Below are positions 28,118 to 36,585 of a stretch of 64,000 bases of DNA, one piece after another. Under the pieces are notes generated by a model. It was not told where the DNA came from. It saw only the letters and a list, made by a program, of their open reading frames with translations, and did not search any database. A program made the translations under genes and the position numbers. Numbering within the stretch: position 1 is the first letter of the stretch; every line of letters starts with the position of its first letter. Origin of the DNA: Halopseudomonas sp002296055 (lineage in GTDB: Bacteria > Pseudomonadota > Gammaproteobacteria > Pseudomonadales > Pseudomonadaceae); assembly GCF_050876985.1 (NCBI RefSeq), contig NZ_JBPAPP010000002.1; one strand, given 5' to 3'.

Positions 28118-29839
28118 CTAGCAAGGCTCCAGGTGACGAACCATCAACTGCAGGCTGCGGCGCCCACGAAATTCGTTGATGTCCAGCGTGTACGCCAGCA
28201 GCACGCGCTGCACGGTAGGGTCGGGCCAAACGTGCGGATCAATATTGAAAGCAATGGCGTCCAGCACCTCGGCACTACCTGCAACGCGCAATACCATCTT
28301 CAGATGCCGCTCCCCGACCAAACGCTGCTGCAGCAACTCAAACTCGCCATGAAACAGCGGCTCGGGAAAATGCTGCCCCCAGGGGCCGGCTTCGCGCAGG
28401 GATGCGGCCATCTCCAGCGACAGCTCAGCAGCCTCCAACTGGCCGTCGGACAGCAGCCGGCCGGCCAAGTCTGCCGGTTGCAGCTGACGGCGCACCTCGG
28501 CATCGAACGCGTCGGCAAAGGCCGGGAAGTCCGCCTCACGCAACGTCATACCGGCAGCCATGGCGTGGCCACCAAACTTGCTAAGCAAATGGGGATGACG
28601 AGCCGCTACCGCATCCAGCGCGTCGCGAATGTGCAGGCCTGCAATGGAGCGCGCAGAGCCCTTGATCATCCCGTCACCGGCGTCGGCAAAGGCGATCACG
28701 GGCCGATGAAAGCGCTCTTTCAAGCGCGAGGCGAGAATACCGATAACGCCCTGATGCCACTCGGCATCGAACAGGCACAGGCCAAAGGGCAGGTCCTGTT
28801 CGTCGAGCTGCATGGCCTCCAGGGTTTTCAGCGCCTGCTGCTGCATATCGCGCTCGATCGCCTTGCGGTCACGATTCAGGCCGTCCAGCTCACGCGCCAT
28901 ATCCAGCGCCAGCCCCTCGTCCTCGGTCAGCAGGCACTCGATGCCCAGACTGATATCGTCCAGACGCCCCGCTGCGTTCAGGCGCGGGCCGACGATAAAG
29001 CCCAGGTCGGTTGACACCAGACGCTCGCGCGGCCGGCCGGCAACCTCAAGCAAGGCACGAATACCGGGACGGCAGCGGCCTGCCCGAATACGCGCCAGCC
29101 CCTGGTGCACCATAATGCGATTGTTGGCATCCAGCGGCACCACATCCGCCACGGTGCCCAACGCCACCAGATCCAGCAACTCGGCCAAATTGGGTTCGGC
29201 CCGGCCGGTTTCGGCAAACCAGCCGCTCTCGCGCAGCGCTGCTCGCAGCGCCAGCATGACGTAGAAAATGACCCCCACGCCCGCCATCGCCTTGCTTGGA
29301 AAATCGCAGCCCGGCTGGCTGGGGTTGACGATGGCGTTGGCCTCGGGGAGTTGCGCGCCCGGCAAATGGTGGTCGGTAACCACCACCTGCAGGCCGGCGG
29401 CCCTGGCCGCCGCTACCCCTTCAATACTGGAGATGCCGTTATCCACGGTCACCAGCACGTCCGGGCGACGGGTCAGCGCTACCTCGACAATTTCCGGCGT
29501 CAGCCCGTAGCCGTACTCAAAACGGTTGGGTACCAGGTAATCCACCTGCGCCGCCCCCAGTTGTCGCAGGGCCAACACGGCAACGCTACTGGCGGTGGCA
29601 CCATCGGCATCAAAGTCGCCCACGATCAGTATCGAGCGCCGTTCGCGCAGTGCGGATTCCAGCACCGCAACCGCCTGATCAATGCCCCGCAGGCCGCTAT
29701 AGGGCAGCAGTGCCTGCAGCCGACGATCCAGCTCAACCTCACTCAGCACACCACGGGCAGCGTAGAGCCGGCTCAGCAGCGGTGGCAACTGCCCCAGCGC
29801 GGGCATGACATCCGGCAGTGGACGGGTCTCGATACGCAT
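28118..29839 (-). CDS. recJ: Single-stranded-DNA-specific exonuclease RecJ
   Basis: A 573-residue DHH-family 5'-3' exonuclease for RecFOR recombination, mismatch and base-excision repair. Catalytic motifs are ILIVGDFDADGATASSV (about residues 70-86), VTVDNGISS, the DHH signature VVTDHHLPGAQLP, and SKFGGHAMAAGMTL in the DHHA1 domain. The frame extends seven codons upstream. ATG 29839 was chosen because it shares one base with the yaeQ stop (TAATG) and gives the family length. The downstream 100 bp separates it from the MITE-like element. Confidence 0.94.
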   Translation of the reverse strand: MRIETRPLPDVMPALGQLPPLLSRLYAARGVLSEVELDRRLQALLPYSGLRGIDQAVAVLESALRERRSILIVGDFDADGATASSVAVLALRQLGAAQVDYLVPNRFEYGYGLTPEIVEVALTRRPDVLVTVDNGISSIEGVAAARAAGLQVVVTDHHLPGAQLPEANAIVNPSQPGCDFPSKAMAGVGVIFYVMLALRAALRESGWFAETGRAEPNLAELLDLVALGTVADVVPLDANNRIMVHQGLARIRAGRCRPGIRALLEVAGRPRERLVSTDLGFIVGPRLNAAGRLDDISLGIECLLTEDEGLALDMARELDGLNRDRKAIERDMQQQALKTLEAMQLDEQDLPFGLCLFDAEWHQGVIGILASRLKERFHRPVIAFADAGDGMIKGSARSIAGLHIRDALDAVAARHPHLLSKFGGHAMAAGMTLREADFPAFADAFDAEVRRQLQPADLAGRLLSDGQLEAAELSLEMAASLREAGPWGQHFPEPLFHGEFELLQQRLVGERHLKMVLRVAGSAEVLDAIAFNIDPHVWPDPTVQRVLLAYTLDINEFRGRRSLQLMVRHLEPC

Positions 29840-30378
29840 TAACGCTGTCCCTGCAACCACTCCAGCGGCAGCTCGTGCTGTTGATCGCCATCACTCACGT
29901 ACAGCACGCCGTCGCTGATCATCACGCCCCAGTCGATACTGCGCGGCAGGTCAGTCGACAGGGCCTGCAAGGGCTCTTCCGGCAGCGCCGCCACATTTAG
30001 GTTGCCCAGGGTTGCGACCGCTGACAGCTGCTTGTTCTGCCAGACACGGGTACTGCCGTATACCAGCACAGATACCTTCTGAGCCCGGCGCGAACACCAG
30101 GTCATGCGCTCTGCATCCGGCTGGCCGACCTCGATCCAGTGCTCGACGCGGTCATCCAGGGTCTTGAGCCACAACGCAGGCTCGTCGACATCCGAAAGCC
30201 CGCGGCCGAATGCCAGGCGCTCCTGATACCACAGCGCATAGGCCAGCAGTCGCACCGCCAGCCGCTCCTCGGTCTCGGACGGGTGGCGCGCAACAGTCAT
30301 GCGCACCGTCTCGTACACACCCAGATCGGTATCGGTAATGTTCAGCTGAACCTTGTAGGGAGTTGCCTGCAGAGCCAT
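29839..30378 (-). CDS. yaeQ: YaeQ family protein
   Basis: A 179-residue YaeQ protein, a compact fold distantly related to restriction-endonuclease-like nucleases but of unknown activity. Family signatures are PSETEERLAVRLLAYALWY (about 33-52), WIEVGQPDAERMTWCSRRAQ and the C-terminal DWGVMISDGVLYVSDG. In E. coli it was once reported to suppress loss of RfaH, which later work questioned. The stop overlaps the recJ start by one base, so the pair is translationally coupled. AGGA precedes the ATG. Confidence 0.92.
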   Translation of the reverse strand: MALQATPYKVQLNITDTDLGVYETVRMTVARHPSETEERLAVRLLAYALWYQERLAFGRGLSDVDEPALWLKTLDDRVEHWIEVGQPDAERMTWCSRRAQKVSVLVYGSTRVWQNKQLSAVATLGNLNVAALPEEPLQALSTDLPRSIDWGVMISDGVLYVSDGDQQHELPLEWLQGQR

Positions 30379-30438
30379 GGGGAATGTCCTGTTGAAAGCC
30401 GGGCGGCAGTGTACCTTATCGACCGGCAGCGAACCGAG

Positions 30439-30942
30439 TCAGTTTTTGTCGCGCCCCGCACCACTGGCGAAGCACAGCGGTACCAGATGCAAAATCGCCA
30501 GCGCCAGCGCCGCACAGAGCAACCCGGTTGCCTGGTGCCCCAGACCAATGGTGACGCCAATCGCCGCCGTCAGCCAGATACCGGCGGCAGTGGTTAGCCC
30601 TTTAACCTGATTGGCGGCATCGCCCTTGAGGATAGTGCCCGCCCCAAGAAAGCCAACGCCGGCGACCACGCCCTGAATCACCCGGCTCATGGCATCGTCC
30701 AACGCCCCGGCCACATCCGGCACCAGCACAAACAGCGCAGCACCAAGACACACCAACATGTGGGTACGCACACCGGCAGCCTTGCCCTGGCGCTCGCGCT
30801 CCAGCCCCAACACACCGCCCAGCAGCGCCGCCAGCAACAACCGCAGCGTGACGCGCGTGCCCTGCTCTATGTCTGTCAGATCGGAAAATTCATCGACCAG
30901 TGTGAGGCCGATCGTGCTCAGCACCTGCTCAACGTCCGTCAT
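30439..30942 (-). CDS. MgtC/SapB family membrane protein
   Basis: A 167-residue MgtC-type protein with about five membrane helices. LRLLLAALLGGVLGLERERQGKAAGVRTHMLV (shown in part, about residues 34-64) is the family signature. GVVAGVGFLGAGTILKG and TTAAGIWLTAAIGVTIGLG follow. It lacks the ACT-like C-terminal domain of Salmonella MgtC, as do many environmental homologues. Roles reported for the family involve Mg2+-limited growth and ATP synthase modulation; here the role is unknown. It is a single gene with GGGAG before the ATG. Confidence 0.85.
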   Translation of the reverse strand: MTDVEQVLSTIGLTLVDEFSDLTDIEQGTRVTLRLLLAALLGGVLGLERERQGKAAGVRTHMLVCLGAALFVLVPDVAGALDDAMSRVIQGVVAGVGFLGAGTILKGDAANQVKGLTTAAGIWLTAAIGVTIGLGHQATGLLCAALALAILHLVPLCFASGAGRDKN

Positions 30943-31084
30943 GTCTCGCTCCCGCGTACCTGTATAACTGTGAGTGCTGCCAGCGCCGGCGGTTCAGTTA
31001 CCATCAAAGCAAATTGCCACTACGGGATGGCCTGCCCTCGCCGCCGCGTTATACTGCGGCAAATAGTCGCTGCCTGATGACCCA

Positions 31085-32407
31085 ATGACCCTTTTGCTGA
31101 TTGCCCTCTCCTTGCTTTTACTGCTCGCAGGCCTGGCCCTGAGACGCAGCCGCAGGCAGGCATCCACTTTCAAGGCGTTGCTTGAGCTATCACCCAACGG
31201 CCTGCTGATACTCGACAGCCAGCACCGCATCCGCTGGCACAATCCTTCTGCACTTCGCCTGCTTGGGCAATCTGCGCAGCAGCTGCGAGAGGACTTGCCG
31301 ATCAGCCGTTGGCTGCCAGCGCTAACCGAGATACCGGCCCCGCTTGAGCGCATTGAGCTGCACTTGCCAACGTCACAGGGCTTGCGACAGCAGGATCTGA
31401 CTCGTCTGCCCGACATCGACGGCCAGACAGTCCTACTGCTGCACCCGGAAACCGACCTGCAATCCAGTGCCGAGGCCATGGAGCGCTTCAAGCGTAGCCA
31501 ATACTTCGCTCAGATCGGCACCTGGGACTGGGAGATCGACACCGACCGCCTGTATTGGTCAGAAGCCATTTACGGCATGTTCGGCTACCAGCCGGGAGCG
31601 GTGACACCCAGCTACAGCCTGTTCTGTGACAGCGTGCATCCGGACGACCGCGAGCGCGTGCGCGCCGGAGAGATCCGCTGCATCGAAACTGGCGAGAACC
31701 ACGACGAGGAATACCGGGTGGTCTGGCCCGACGGCAGCGTGCACTGGGTCAGGGAAACCGGCAATGTGGTCAAGAACGAGCAAGGCGAGGCCATCAGGAT
31801 GATGGGCGTCGTCCGGGACATCACCGACGAGAAGCGCTCAGCCCAGGAGCTGCGCCAGTTGGCCCACAAGGACCCGCTGACCGGCCTGCCCAACCGCCTG
31901 ATGCTAGAACAGCAGCTCGGCGCCGCGATTGCACGCGCCCGTGCCCAGAACAGCCGCCTGGCGCTGGTGTTCATCGATCTCAACAACTTTAAGTTCATCA
32001 ACGACCAGCACGGCCACGCCGCCGGTGACACTGTGCTGGTAGAAGTCGCGCAGCGGCTACGCAGCGCTGTGCGTAGCAGCGACATGGTCGCGCGCCTCGG
32101 GGGCGACGAGTTTGTGGTGCTGCTCGAAGGGCTATCGCGCAGCAGCGAGGTGAACGATGAGGCCGAGCGCATCAGCGAAAAGCTGTTCACCAGCCTGGCT
32201 CCCGCGATGACGCTACAAGGTCGCGATTACCGCATTGGCGCCAGCCTCGGGGTTGCGCTCTTCCCCGACCACGCTCTGACCATGGACAAACTGATCCATG
32301 CCGCCGACCTGGCGATGTATACCGCCAAGCGCAGCGGCAATAACCAGTACCGCCTAGGCGAAGACCCGAACACCCATGCGCAGGTGCTCAAGTCCGTTAA
32401 GCATTAA
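31085..32407 (+). CDS. Membrane-anchored PAS-PAS-GGDEF diguanylate cyclase
   Basis: A 440-residue protein. One membrane helix at residues 2-19 is followed by a first PAS domain (about 28-110, LLELSPNGLLILDSQHRI) and a PAS/PAC domain (about 138-265, with YFAQIGTWDWEIDTDRLYWS and EYRVVWPDGSVHWVRETGN). The GGDEF domain has GGDEF at 339-343 and the inhibitory I-site RSSD at 330-333. The active and product-inhibition sites are both intact, so it should be an active, feedback-controlled c-di-GMP synthase. The stop lies 17 bp from convergent DUF808. Confidence 0.87.
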   Translation: MTLLLIALSLLLLLAGLALRRSRRQASTFKALLELSPNGLLILDSQHRIRWHNPSALRLLGQSAQQLREDLPISRWLPALTEIPAPLERIELHLPTSQGLRQQDLTRLPDIDGQTVLLLHPETDLQSSAEAMERFKRSQYFAQIGTWDWEIDTDRLYWSEAIYGMFGYQPGAVTPSYSLFCDSVHPDDRERVRAGEIRCIETGENHDEEYRVVWPDGSVHWVRETGNVVKNEQGEAIRMMGVVRDITDEKRSAQELRQLAHKDPLTGLPNRLMLEQQLGAAIARARAQNSRLALVFIDLNNFKFINDQHGHAAGDTVLVEVAQRLRSAVRSSDMVARLGGDEFVVLLEGLSRSSEVNDEAERISEKLFTSLAPAMTLQGRDYRIGASLGVALFPDHALTMDKLIHAADLAMYTAKRSGNNQYRLGEDPNTHAQVLKSVKH

Positions 32408-32424
32408 ATGCCTGCTCCTATCGC

Positions 32425-33354
32425 CTAACCGGCGCTGGCATCCTGTCCGCGCAGCTTGCCAATCAGGGTAATCAACCCCAGTATCAGCGCACCGGCGACA
32501 ATGCCAAACAACGCATTCAGCAAGGTCGGAGTCAACCCGCCCAGCACCGTACCCAACCAGGGCCAGCCCGACACCTGCGCGGCGCTGGCTTCGATCCAGT
32601 GGTGCACCACCGCAATCCCGTGACTGAGGATGCCGCCACCGACCATGAACATGGCTGCCGTGCCCACCACGGACAAGGTTTTCATCAGCCAGGGCGCCGC
32701 TGCCAGGATGCCGCGGCCGCAGGCTTGGGCGAACGCGCTGGTGCGACGGGTCAATGCCAGGCCACCATCATCAAGCTTGACGATACCGGCGACCAGGCCA
32801 TAAACGCCGATGGTCATCACCAGAGCGATACCGCACAACACCAGCACACGGGTCAGAAACTCCGCTTCAGCCACAGTCCCCAGGGTGATGGCAATAATCT
32901 CGGCAGACAGGACAAAGTCGGTACGTATGGCGCCGGCAATCTTGCGCTTCTCGCGCGCCACCATATCGACCTTCTCATCATTCAGCGCCTTGACCGTTTC
33001 CTGATGCTCACTGTGCACATCGTGCAGGAAGCGGTGCGCCAGCTTCTCGGCCCCCTCATAGCAGAGAAAGGCACCGCCGAGCATCAGCAGAGGCGTGATA
33101 AGCCAGGGCGCGACGGCGCTGATCAGCAGCGCAGCGGGCACCAAAATGAACTTATTACGCAAAGACCCCTTGGCCACCGCCCAGACCACCGGTAGCTCCC
33201 GCTCGGCGCGCACCCCCGTCACCTGCTGCGCGTTCAACGCCAGGTCATCACCCAGCACGCCGGCGGTTTTCTTGGCCGCCACCTTGGTCATCATGGATAC
33301 GTCATCAAGTACCGACGCAATATCGTCAAGCAACACAAGCAGACTGGTAGCCAA
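32425..33354 (-). CDS. DUF808 family multi-pass membrane protein
   Basis: A 309-residue protein of the DUF808/YedI family. The soluble N-terminus LLVLLDDIASVLDDVSMMTKVAAKKTAGVLGDDLALN (shown in part) is the strongly conserved family start. Hydrophobic segments follow near 75-100, 150-185, 210-240 and 270-300. Function is unknown. The start is TTG at 33354, supported by AGGAG seven bases upstream and by the family N-terminus; no better ATG fits. It is convergent with the diguanylate cyclase gene and divergent from the BdlA-like gene across about 210 bp. Confidence 0.83.
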   Translation of the reverse strand: MATSLLVLLDDIASVLDDVSMMTKVAAKKTAGVLGDDLALNAQQVTGVRAERELPVVWAVAKGSLRNKFILVPAALLISAVAPWLITPLLMLGGAFLCYEGAEKLAHRFLHDVHSEHQETVKALNDEKVDMVAREKRKIAGAIRTDFVLSAEIIAITLGTVAEAEFLTRVLVLCGIALVMTIGVYGLVAGIVKLDDGGLALTRRTSAFAQACGRGILAAAPWLMKTLSVVGTAAMFMVGGGILSHGIAVVHHWIEASAAQVSGWPWLGTVLGGLTPTLLNALFGIVAGALILGLITLIGKLRGQDASAG

Positions 33355-33567
33355 GAAACACTCCTGTTCGGCACAACAATGATATGGCAGCGAGGCAGCA
33401 TGCTTCGCTAGGACTCAAGCCGCGAGGACAATGCGGCGTCCGCACGAGCATAGCGTGCCACTACCGCGCTGTGAAATCCGCCGCGACATCTCAAGATGTC
33501 CGCACTCTGGCCGATGACCCTGTTAGGTGTCAGCGCCATCTCCAGTTTCGACAGCTAGAGGTTAACG

Positions 33568-34884
33568 ATGTTCGGATCACGCCAGCGCGCCGCGCTGCAA
33601 CAGGCTCGGCAAGAGCTCGATAATAAGAACAGCATCATTGAAGCCATCCGGCAGAACCTTGCCTGGATCGAGTTCAGCCCCAAGGGCGTGATCCTTGACG
33701 CCAACCCTGCCTTTCTGGACGTGGTGGGTTATCGGCTGGACGAGGTACGCGGTCAGCCGCACAGCATGTTCTGTGCGCCGCAGTTGGTAGCCAGCGCCGA
33801 ATACAAGCGCTTCTGGCAACGCCTGGCCGATGGCGAAAGCTTCAGCGACCGCTTTATGCGTCAGGGCCAGGGTGGTCGTTCGATCTGGCTGGAAGCCAGC
33901 TACATCCCTATTCGCGACGCCGCCGGCCGGGTGGAACGGGTGCTCAAGCTGGCCACCGACATCACCCGCGAGGTGCAAGCCGAGCAGCAGCATGAAAGCC
34001 TGCTGAACGCAATCAACCGGTCTATGGCTGTGATCGAGTTCACGACCGACGGACACATCGTCACCGCCAACGAGAATTTCCTCGGCACCATGGGTTACCG
34101 CCTGGATGAGATCAAAGGACAGCATCACAGCCTGTTCTGCACGCCGGAGGATGCCGCCAGCGAAGAGTACCGTCGTTTCTGGGCCAGCCTGAACAACGGC
34201 AACTTCATTTCCGACCGGTTCCGCCGCATCAGCAAGGGCGGCGCACAGATCTGGCTGCGCGCTACCTACAACCCCCTGTACGACGCCCAGGGCAAGTTAT
34301 ATGGGGTGGTGAAATTTGCCAGCGATATCACCGCACAGGTTGAGCGCCGGCACGCCGAGTCCGCCGCGGCAAAACTGGCCTTCGACATCGCCGCCGAGAC
34401 AGATAGCAGCGCTCGCAATGGGGCAGACACAGTTGATCAGACCGTCAACGTGGTCCGCAGCATTGCACAGGAGCTGGCACAGGTAGCAGACAGCATCGGC
34501 GCCTTGAGCGCCCAGTCTGAGCGCATCAACAGCATCGTGCAGGTCATTCGCGGCATTGCCGAGCAGACCAACTTGCTGGCCTTGAACGCCGCCATTGAGG
34601 CAGCACGCGCCGGCGAGCAAGGTCGCGGTTTTGCCGTGGTTGCCGACGAGGTGCGCAACCTCGCTGCGCGCACAGCGCAGGCCACGGTTGAGATCAACGA
34701 CGTAGTGCAACAAAACATGGAGCTGGCCCAACAGGCTGTCAGCGGCATGAGCGGCGGACGAGAGAAGGCCGAACAGGGAGTAGAGTTGGCCAATCGCGCC
34801 GGGGAAGTCATGCTGGAGATTCGCGATGAAGCGCAGCGCGTGGTTGATGCCATCGGCCAGTTTGCCGACGCTATTGACGACTGA
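33568..34884 (+). CDS. Soluble PAS-PAS methyl-accepting chemotaxis protein, BdlA-like
   Basis: A 438-residue cytoplasmic chemoreceptor with no membrane segment. Two PAS domains of similar sequence (about 25-130 and 148-250, both with the pattern ANxxFLxxxGYRLDEV/I) precede a short MCP signalling domain. Its hairpin tip EQTNLLALNAAIEAARAGEQ starts at residue 332. Architecture and size match P. aeruginosa BdlA (417 aa), which links chemosensory-type sensing to biofilm dispersion and c-di-GMP, though orthology is not shown. AGAGG precedes the ATG. It lies in a c-di-GMP-rich neighbourhood. Confidence 0.85.
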   Translation: MFGSRQRAALQQARQELDNKNSIIEAIRQNLAWIEFSPKGVILDANPAFLDVVGYRLDEVRGQPHSMFCAPQLVASAEYKRFWQRLADGESFSDRFMRQGQGGRSIWLEASYIPIRDAAGRVERVLKLATDITREVQAEQQHESLLNAINRSMAVIEFTTDGHIVTANENFLGTMGYRLDEIKGQHHSLFCTPEDAASEEYRRFWASLNNGNFISDRFRRISKGGAQIWLRATYNPLYDAQGKLYGVVKFASDITAQVERRHAESAAAKLAFDIAAETDSSARNGADTVDQTVNVVRSIAQELAQVADSIGALSAQSERINSIVQVIRGIAEQTNLLALNAAIEAARAGEQGRGFAVVADEVRNLAARTAQATVEINDVVQQNMELAQQAVSGMSGGREKAEQGVELANRAGEVMLEIRDEAQRVVDAIGQFADAIDD

Positions 34885-34896
34885 CAGCGCCAGACG

Positions 34897-34923
34897 CCGT
34901 GCTCAGCGTCAAGCTGAGCACGG
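34897..34923 (+). terminator. Perfect stem-loop after the BdlA-like gene
   Basis: Arms of 11 bases (34897-34907 and 34913-34923) pair perfectly around a 5-base loop, starting 13 bp after the stop codon. No T-run follows, so it may act as a weak terminator or 3' stabiliser. Confidence 0.4.
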
Positions 34924-34984
34924 ATAGGCCGCCTCGGCGCAATGGCCTACACTGTGCAGCCACTGCCACTGCGCCGGAGACAGC

Positions 34985-36181
34985 ATGCACAGCGCCAAAC
35001 CCCTCGCCGGACTCAAGGTTATCGAACTCGGCACCCTGATCGCCGGCCCCTTTGCCGCCCGCATTTGTGCCGAGTTTGGCGCCGAGGTCATCAAGGTCGA
35101 ATCACCCAACGGCGGTGACCCTCTACGCAAATGGCGCAAGCTATACGAGGGCACCTCGCTGTGGTGGTTTGTGCAGGCGCGCAACAAGCAGTCGCTCACG
35201 CTGAACCTGAAAGATGCCGATGGTATTGCCATTCTCAAGCAGTTGCTCAGCGAGGCGGACATTCTGATCGAGAACTTCCGGCCCGGCACCTTGGAAAAAC
35301 TAGGGCTGGACTGGGACACCCTGCACGCGCTGAACCCGGCTCTGGTGATGGTACGGCTGTCCGGTTTTGGCCAGACCGGGCCGCAGAAGGATCAACCGGG
35401 CTTTGGTGCCGTGGGCGAATCCATGGGCGGGCTGCGCTATATCACCGGGTTCGAGGATCGCCCGCCCGTGCGAACCGGCATCTCGATCGGCGACTCCATC
35501 GCCGCGCTCTGGGGCGTGATCGGCGCGCTCATGGCCCTGCGGCACCGCGAGGTCAATCAGGGTAAGGGGCAGATTGTCGACGTCGCGCTATACGAAGCGG
35601 TATTTGCGATGATGGAAAGCATGGTGCCGGAATTCGACGTCATGGGCTTTGTACGTGAGCGCACCGGCAACATCATGCCCGGTATCACACCCTCCTCCAT
35701 CCATACCTGCAGCGACGGCAAGGCGGTGCAGATTGGTGCCAACGGCGACGCCATTTTTCAGCGCTTTATGCGCGCCATTGGCCGCGAGGATCTGGCCGAT
35801 GACCCGACCCTGGCAGACAACGCCGGCCGCGACACCCGCCGCGACGAGTTGTACGCACTGATCGACCGCTGGGCCGCGAGTCTTCCGCAGGACGAGGTGT
35901 TAAAAGTTTTGGAGCAGGCCGAAGTCCCGGCCAGCAAAATCTACTCCGCCGCCGACATGTTCACCGACCCGCAATATCTCGCCCGCGAGATGTTCCTGAA
36001 CGCCACCCTGCCCGACGGCAAAGCCTTCAAAATGCCCGGCATCGTACCCAAGCTCTCCGACACACCCGGCAGCGCCGAATGGACCGGGCCAGCGCTGGGT
36101 GAGCATACCGATGCCATCCTTGGCGCACTCGGGTACAGCACACAGCAGATTGCCGAGCTACGCGAGCGCGGAGCGATTTAG
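34985..36181 (+). CDS. Class III CoA-transferase (CaiB/BaiF family)
   Basis: A 398-residue formyl-CoA-transferase-type enzyme that swaps CoA between carboxylic acids. Family segments are VIELGTLIAGPFAARICAEF (residues 12-31), FRPGTLEKLGL, SGFGQTGPQKDQPGFG and the catalytic aspartate region GISIGDSIAAL with Asp170 as probable nucleophile. The substrate cannot be read from sequence. It faces the six-gene catabolic cluster across a repeat-filled gap of about 400 bp, and CoA activation of the cluster's acid products would be a sensible job for it. GGAGA precedes the ATG. Confidence 0.87.
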   Translation: MHSAKPLAGLKVIELGTLIAGPFAARICAEFGAEVIKVESPNGGDPLRKWRKLYEGTSLWWFVQARNKQSLTLNLKDADGIAILKQLLSEADILIENFRPGTLEKLGLDWDTLHALNPALVMVRLSGFGQTGPQKDQPGFGAVGESMGGLRYITGFEDRPPVRTGISIGDSIAALWGVIGALMALRHREVNQGKGQIVDVALYEAVFAMMESMVPEFDVMGFVRERTGNIMPGITPSSIHTCSDGKAVQIGANGDAIFQRFMRAIGREDLADDPTLADNAGRDTRRDELYALIDRWAASLPQDEVLKVLEQAEVPASKIYSAADMFTDPQYLAREMFLNATLPDGKAFKMPGIVPKLSDTPGSAEWTGPALGEHTDAILGALGYSTQQIAELRERGAI

Positions 36182-36212
36182 CGGATCGTAAGAAGGGTGC
36201 CGTATGAGGGAT

Positions 36213-36258
36213 CGGACGCAGAGCGTCCGTATAGGCACTCCCACGCAGAGCGTGGGAG
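36213..36258. repeat. Pair of REP-type hairpins
   Basis: Hairpin one is CGGACGC-AGA-GCGTCCG (36213-36229). Hairpin two is CTCCCACGC-AGA-GCGTGGGAG (36238-36258). The two share the core ACGCAGAGCGT and lie eight bases apart, the layout of a BIME-like repeat unit. Confidence 0.65.
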
Positions 36259-36450
36259 CGATCGGTAATGCTCAGCGGGTGAAGAGTGCACGCAGGCTTC
36301 GTCCCGTTTACGCGGGCGAGTAGCGCAGATTTATCGGGAAATAGAGTCGCAGCATGTCTGAGGAGCAAAGCGACGAGTTCTGCGACTCCCCGAAAAATCG
36401 AGCAACGCAGCGAACCCGAAGGGCCGCGTAGTCGGGTGCCCGGGGGGATC

Positions 36451-36484
36451 GCCAAGGGGGGCCGGGCAAGCGGCCCCCCTTGGC
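36451..36484. repeat. 13-bp perfect GC hairpin in the dispersed repeat
   Basis: Arms at 36451-36463 and 36472-36484 (GCCAAGGGGGGCC and its complement) pair perfectly around an 8-base loop. There is no T-run. It could end transcription from both sides of the convergent pair. Confidence 0.6.
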
Positions 36485-36585
36485 TCGCCGTGAAGGCGAA
36501 AAGCCGACTCGACAACAGCGCTCTAAGGGAAACGGCCAACCGGAATCTCCCCTAAGCGGTGATTAACGAGCTTAGAACCCAGCCC

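Larger units (their letters stand above)
36182..36585. other. Convergent intergenic region filled by hairpin-rich repeat sequence (404 bp)
   Basis: The region lies between convergent genes and has no credible coding sequence. It contains two short perfect hairpins (36213-36229 and 36238-36258, each with loop AGA), 9-bp arms around 36326-36380, and a 13-bp perfect stem at 36451-36484. From memory its minus-strand translation (with DKSALLARVNGTK) recurs as small annotated proteins in many Pseudomonas genomes, which points to a dispersed intergenic repeat. Confidence 0.55.

Noticed and set aside
36027..36539. 170-residue minus-strand ORF overlapping the CoA-transferase 3' end
   Set aside because: Its upstream part is the dispersed hairpin repeat and its 3' part is antisense to a solid gene; Arg/Ala/Leu-rich composition is that of a shadow frame.
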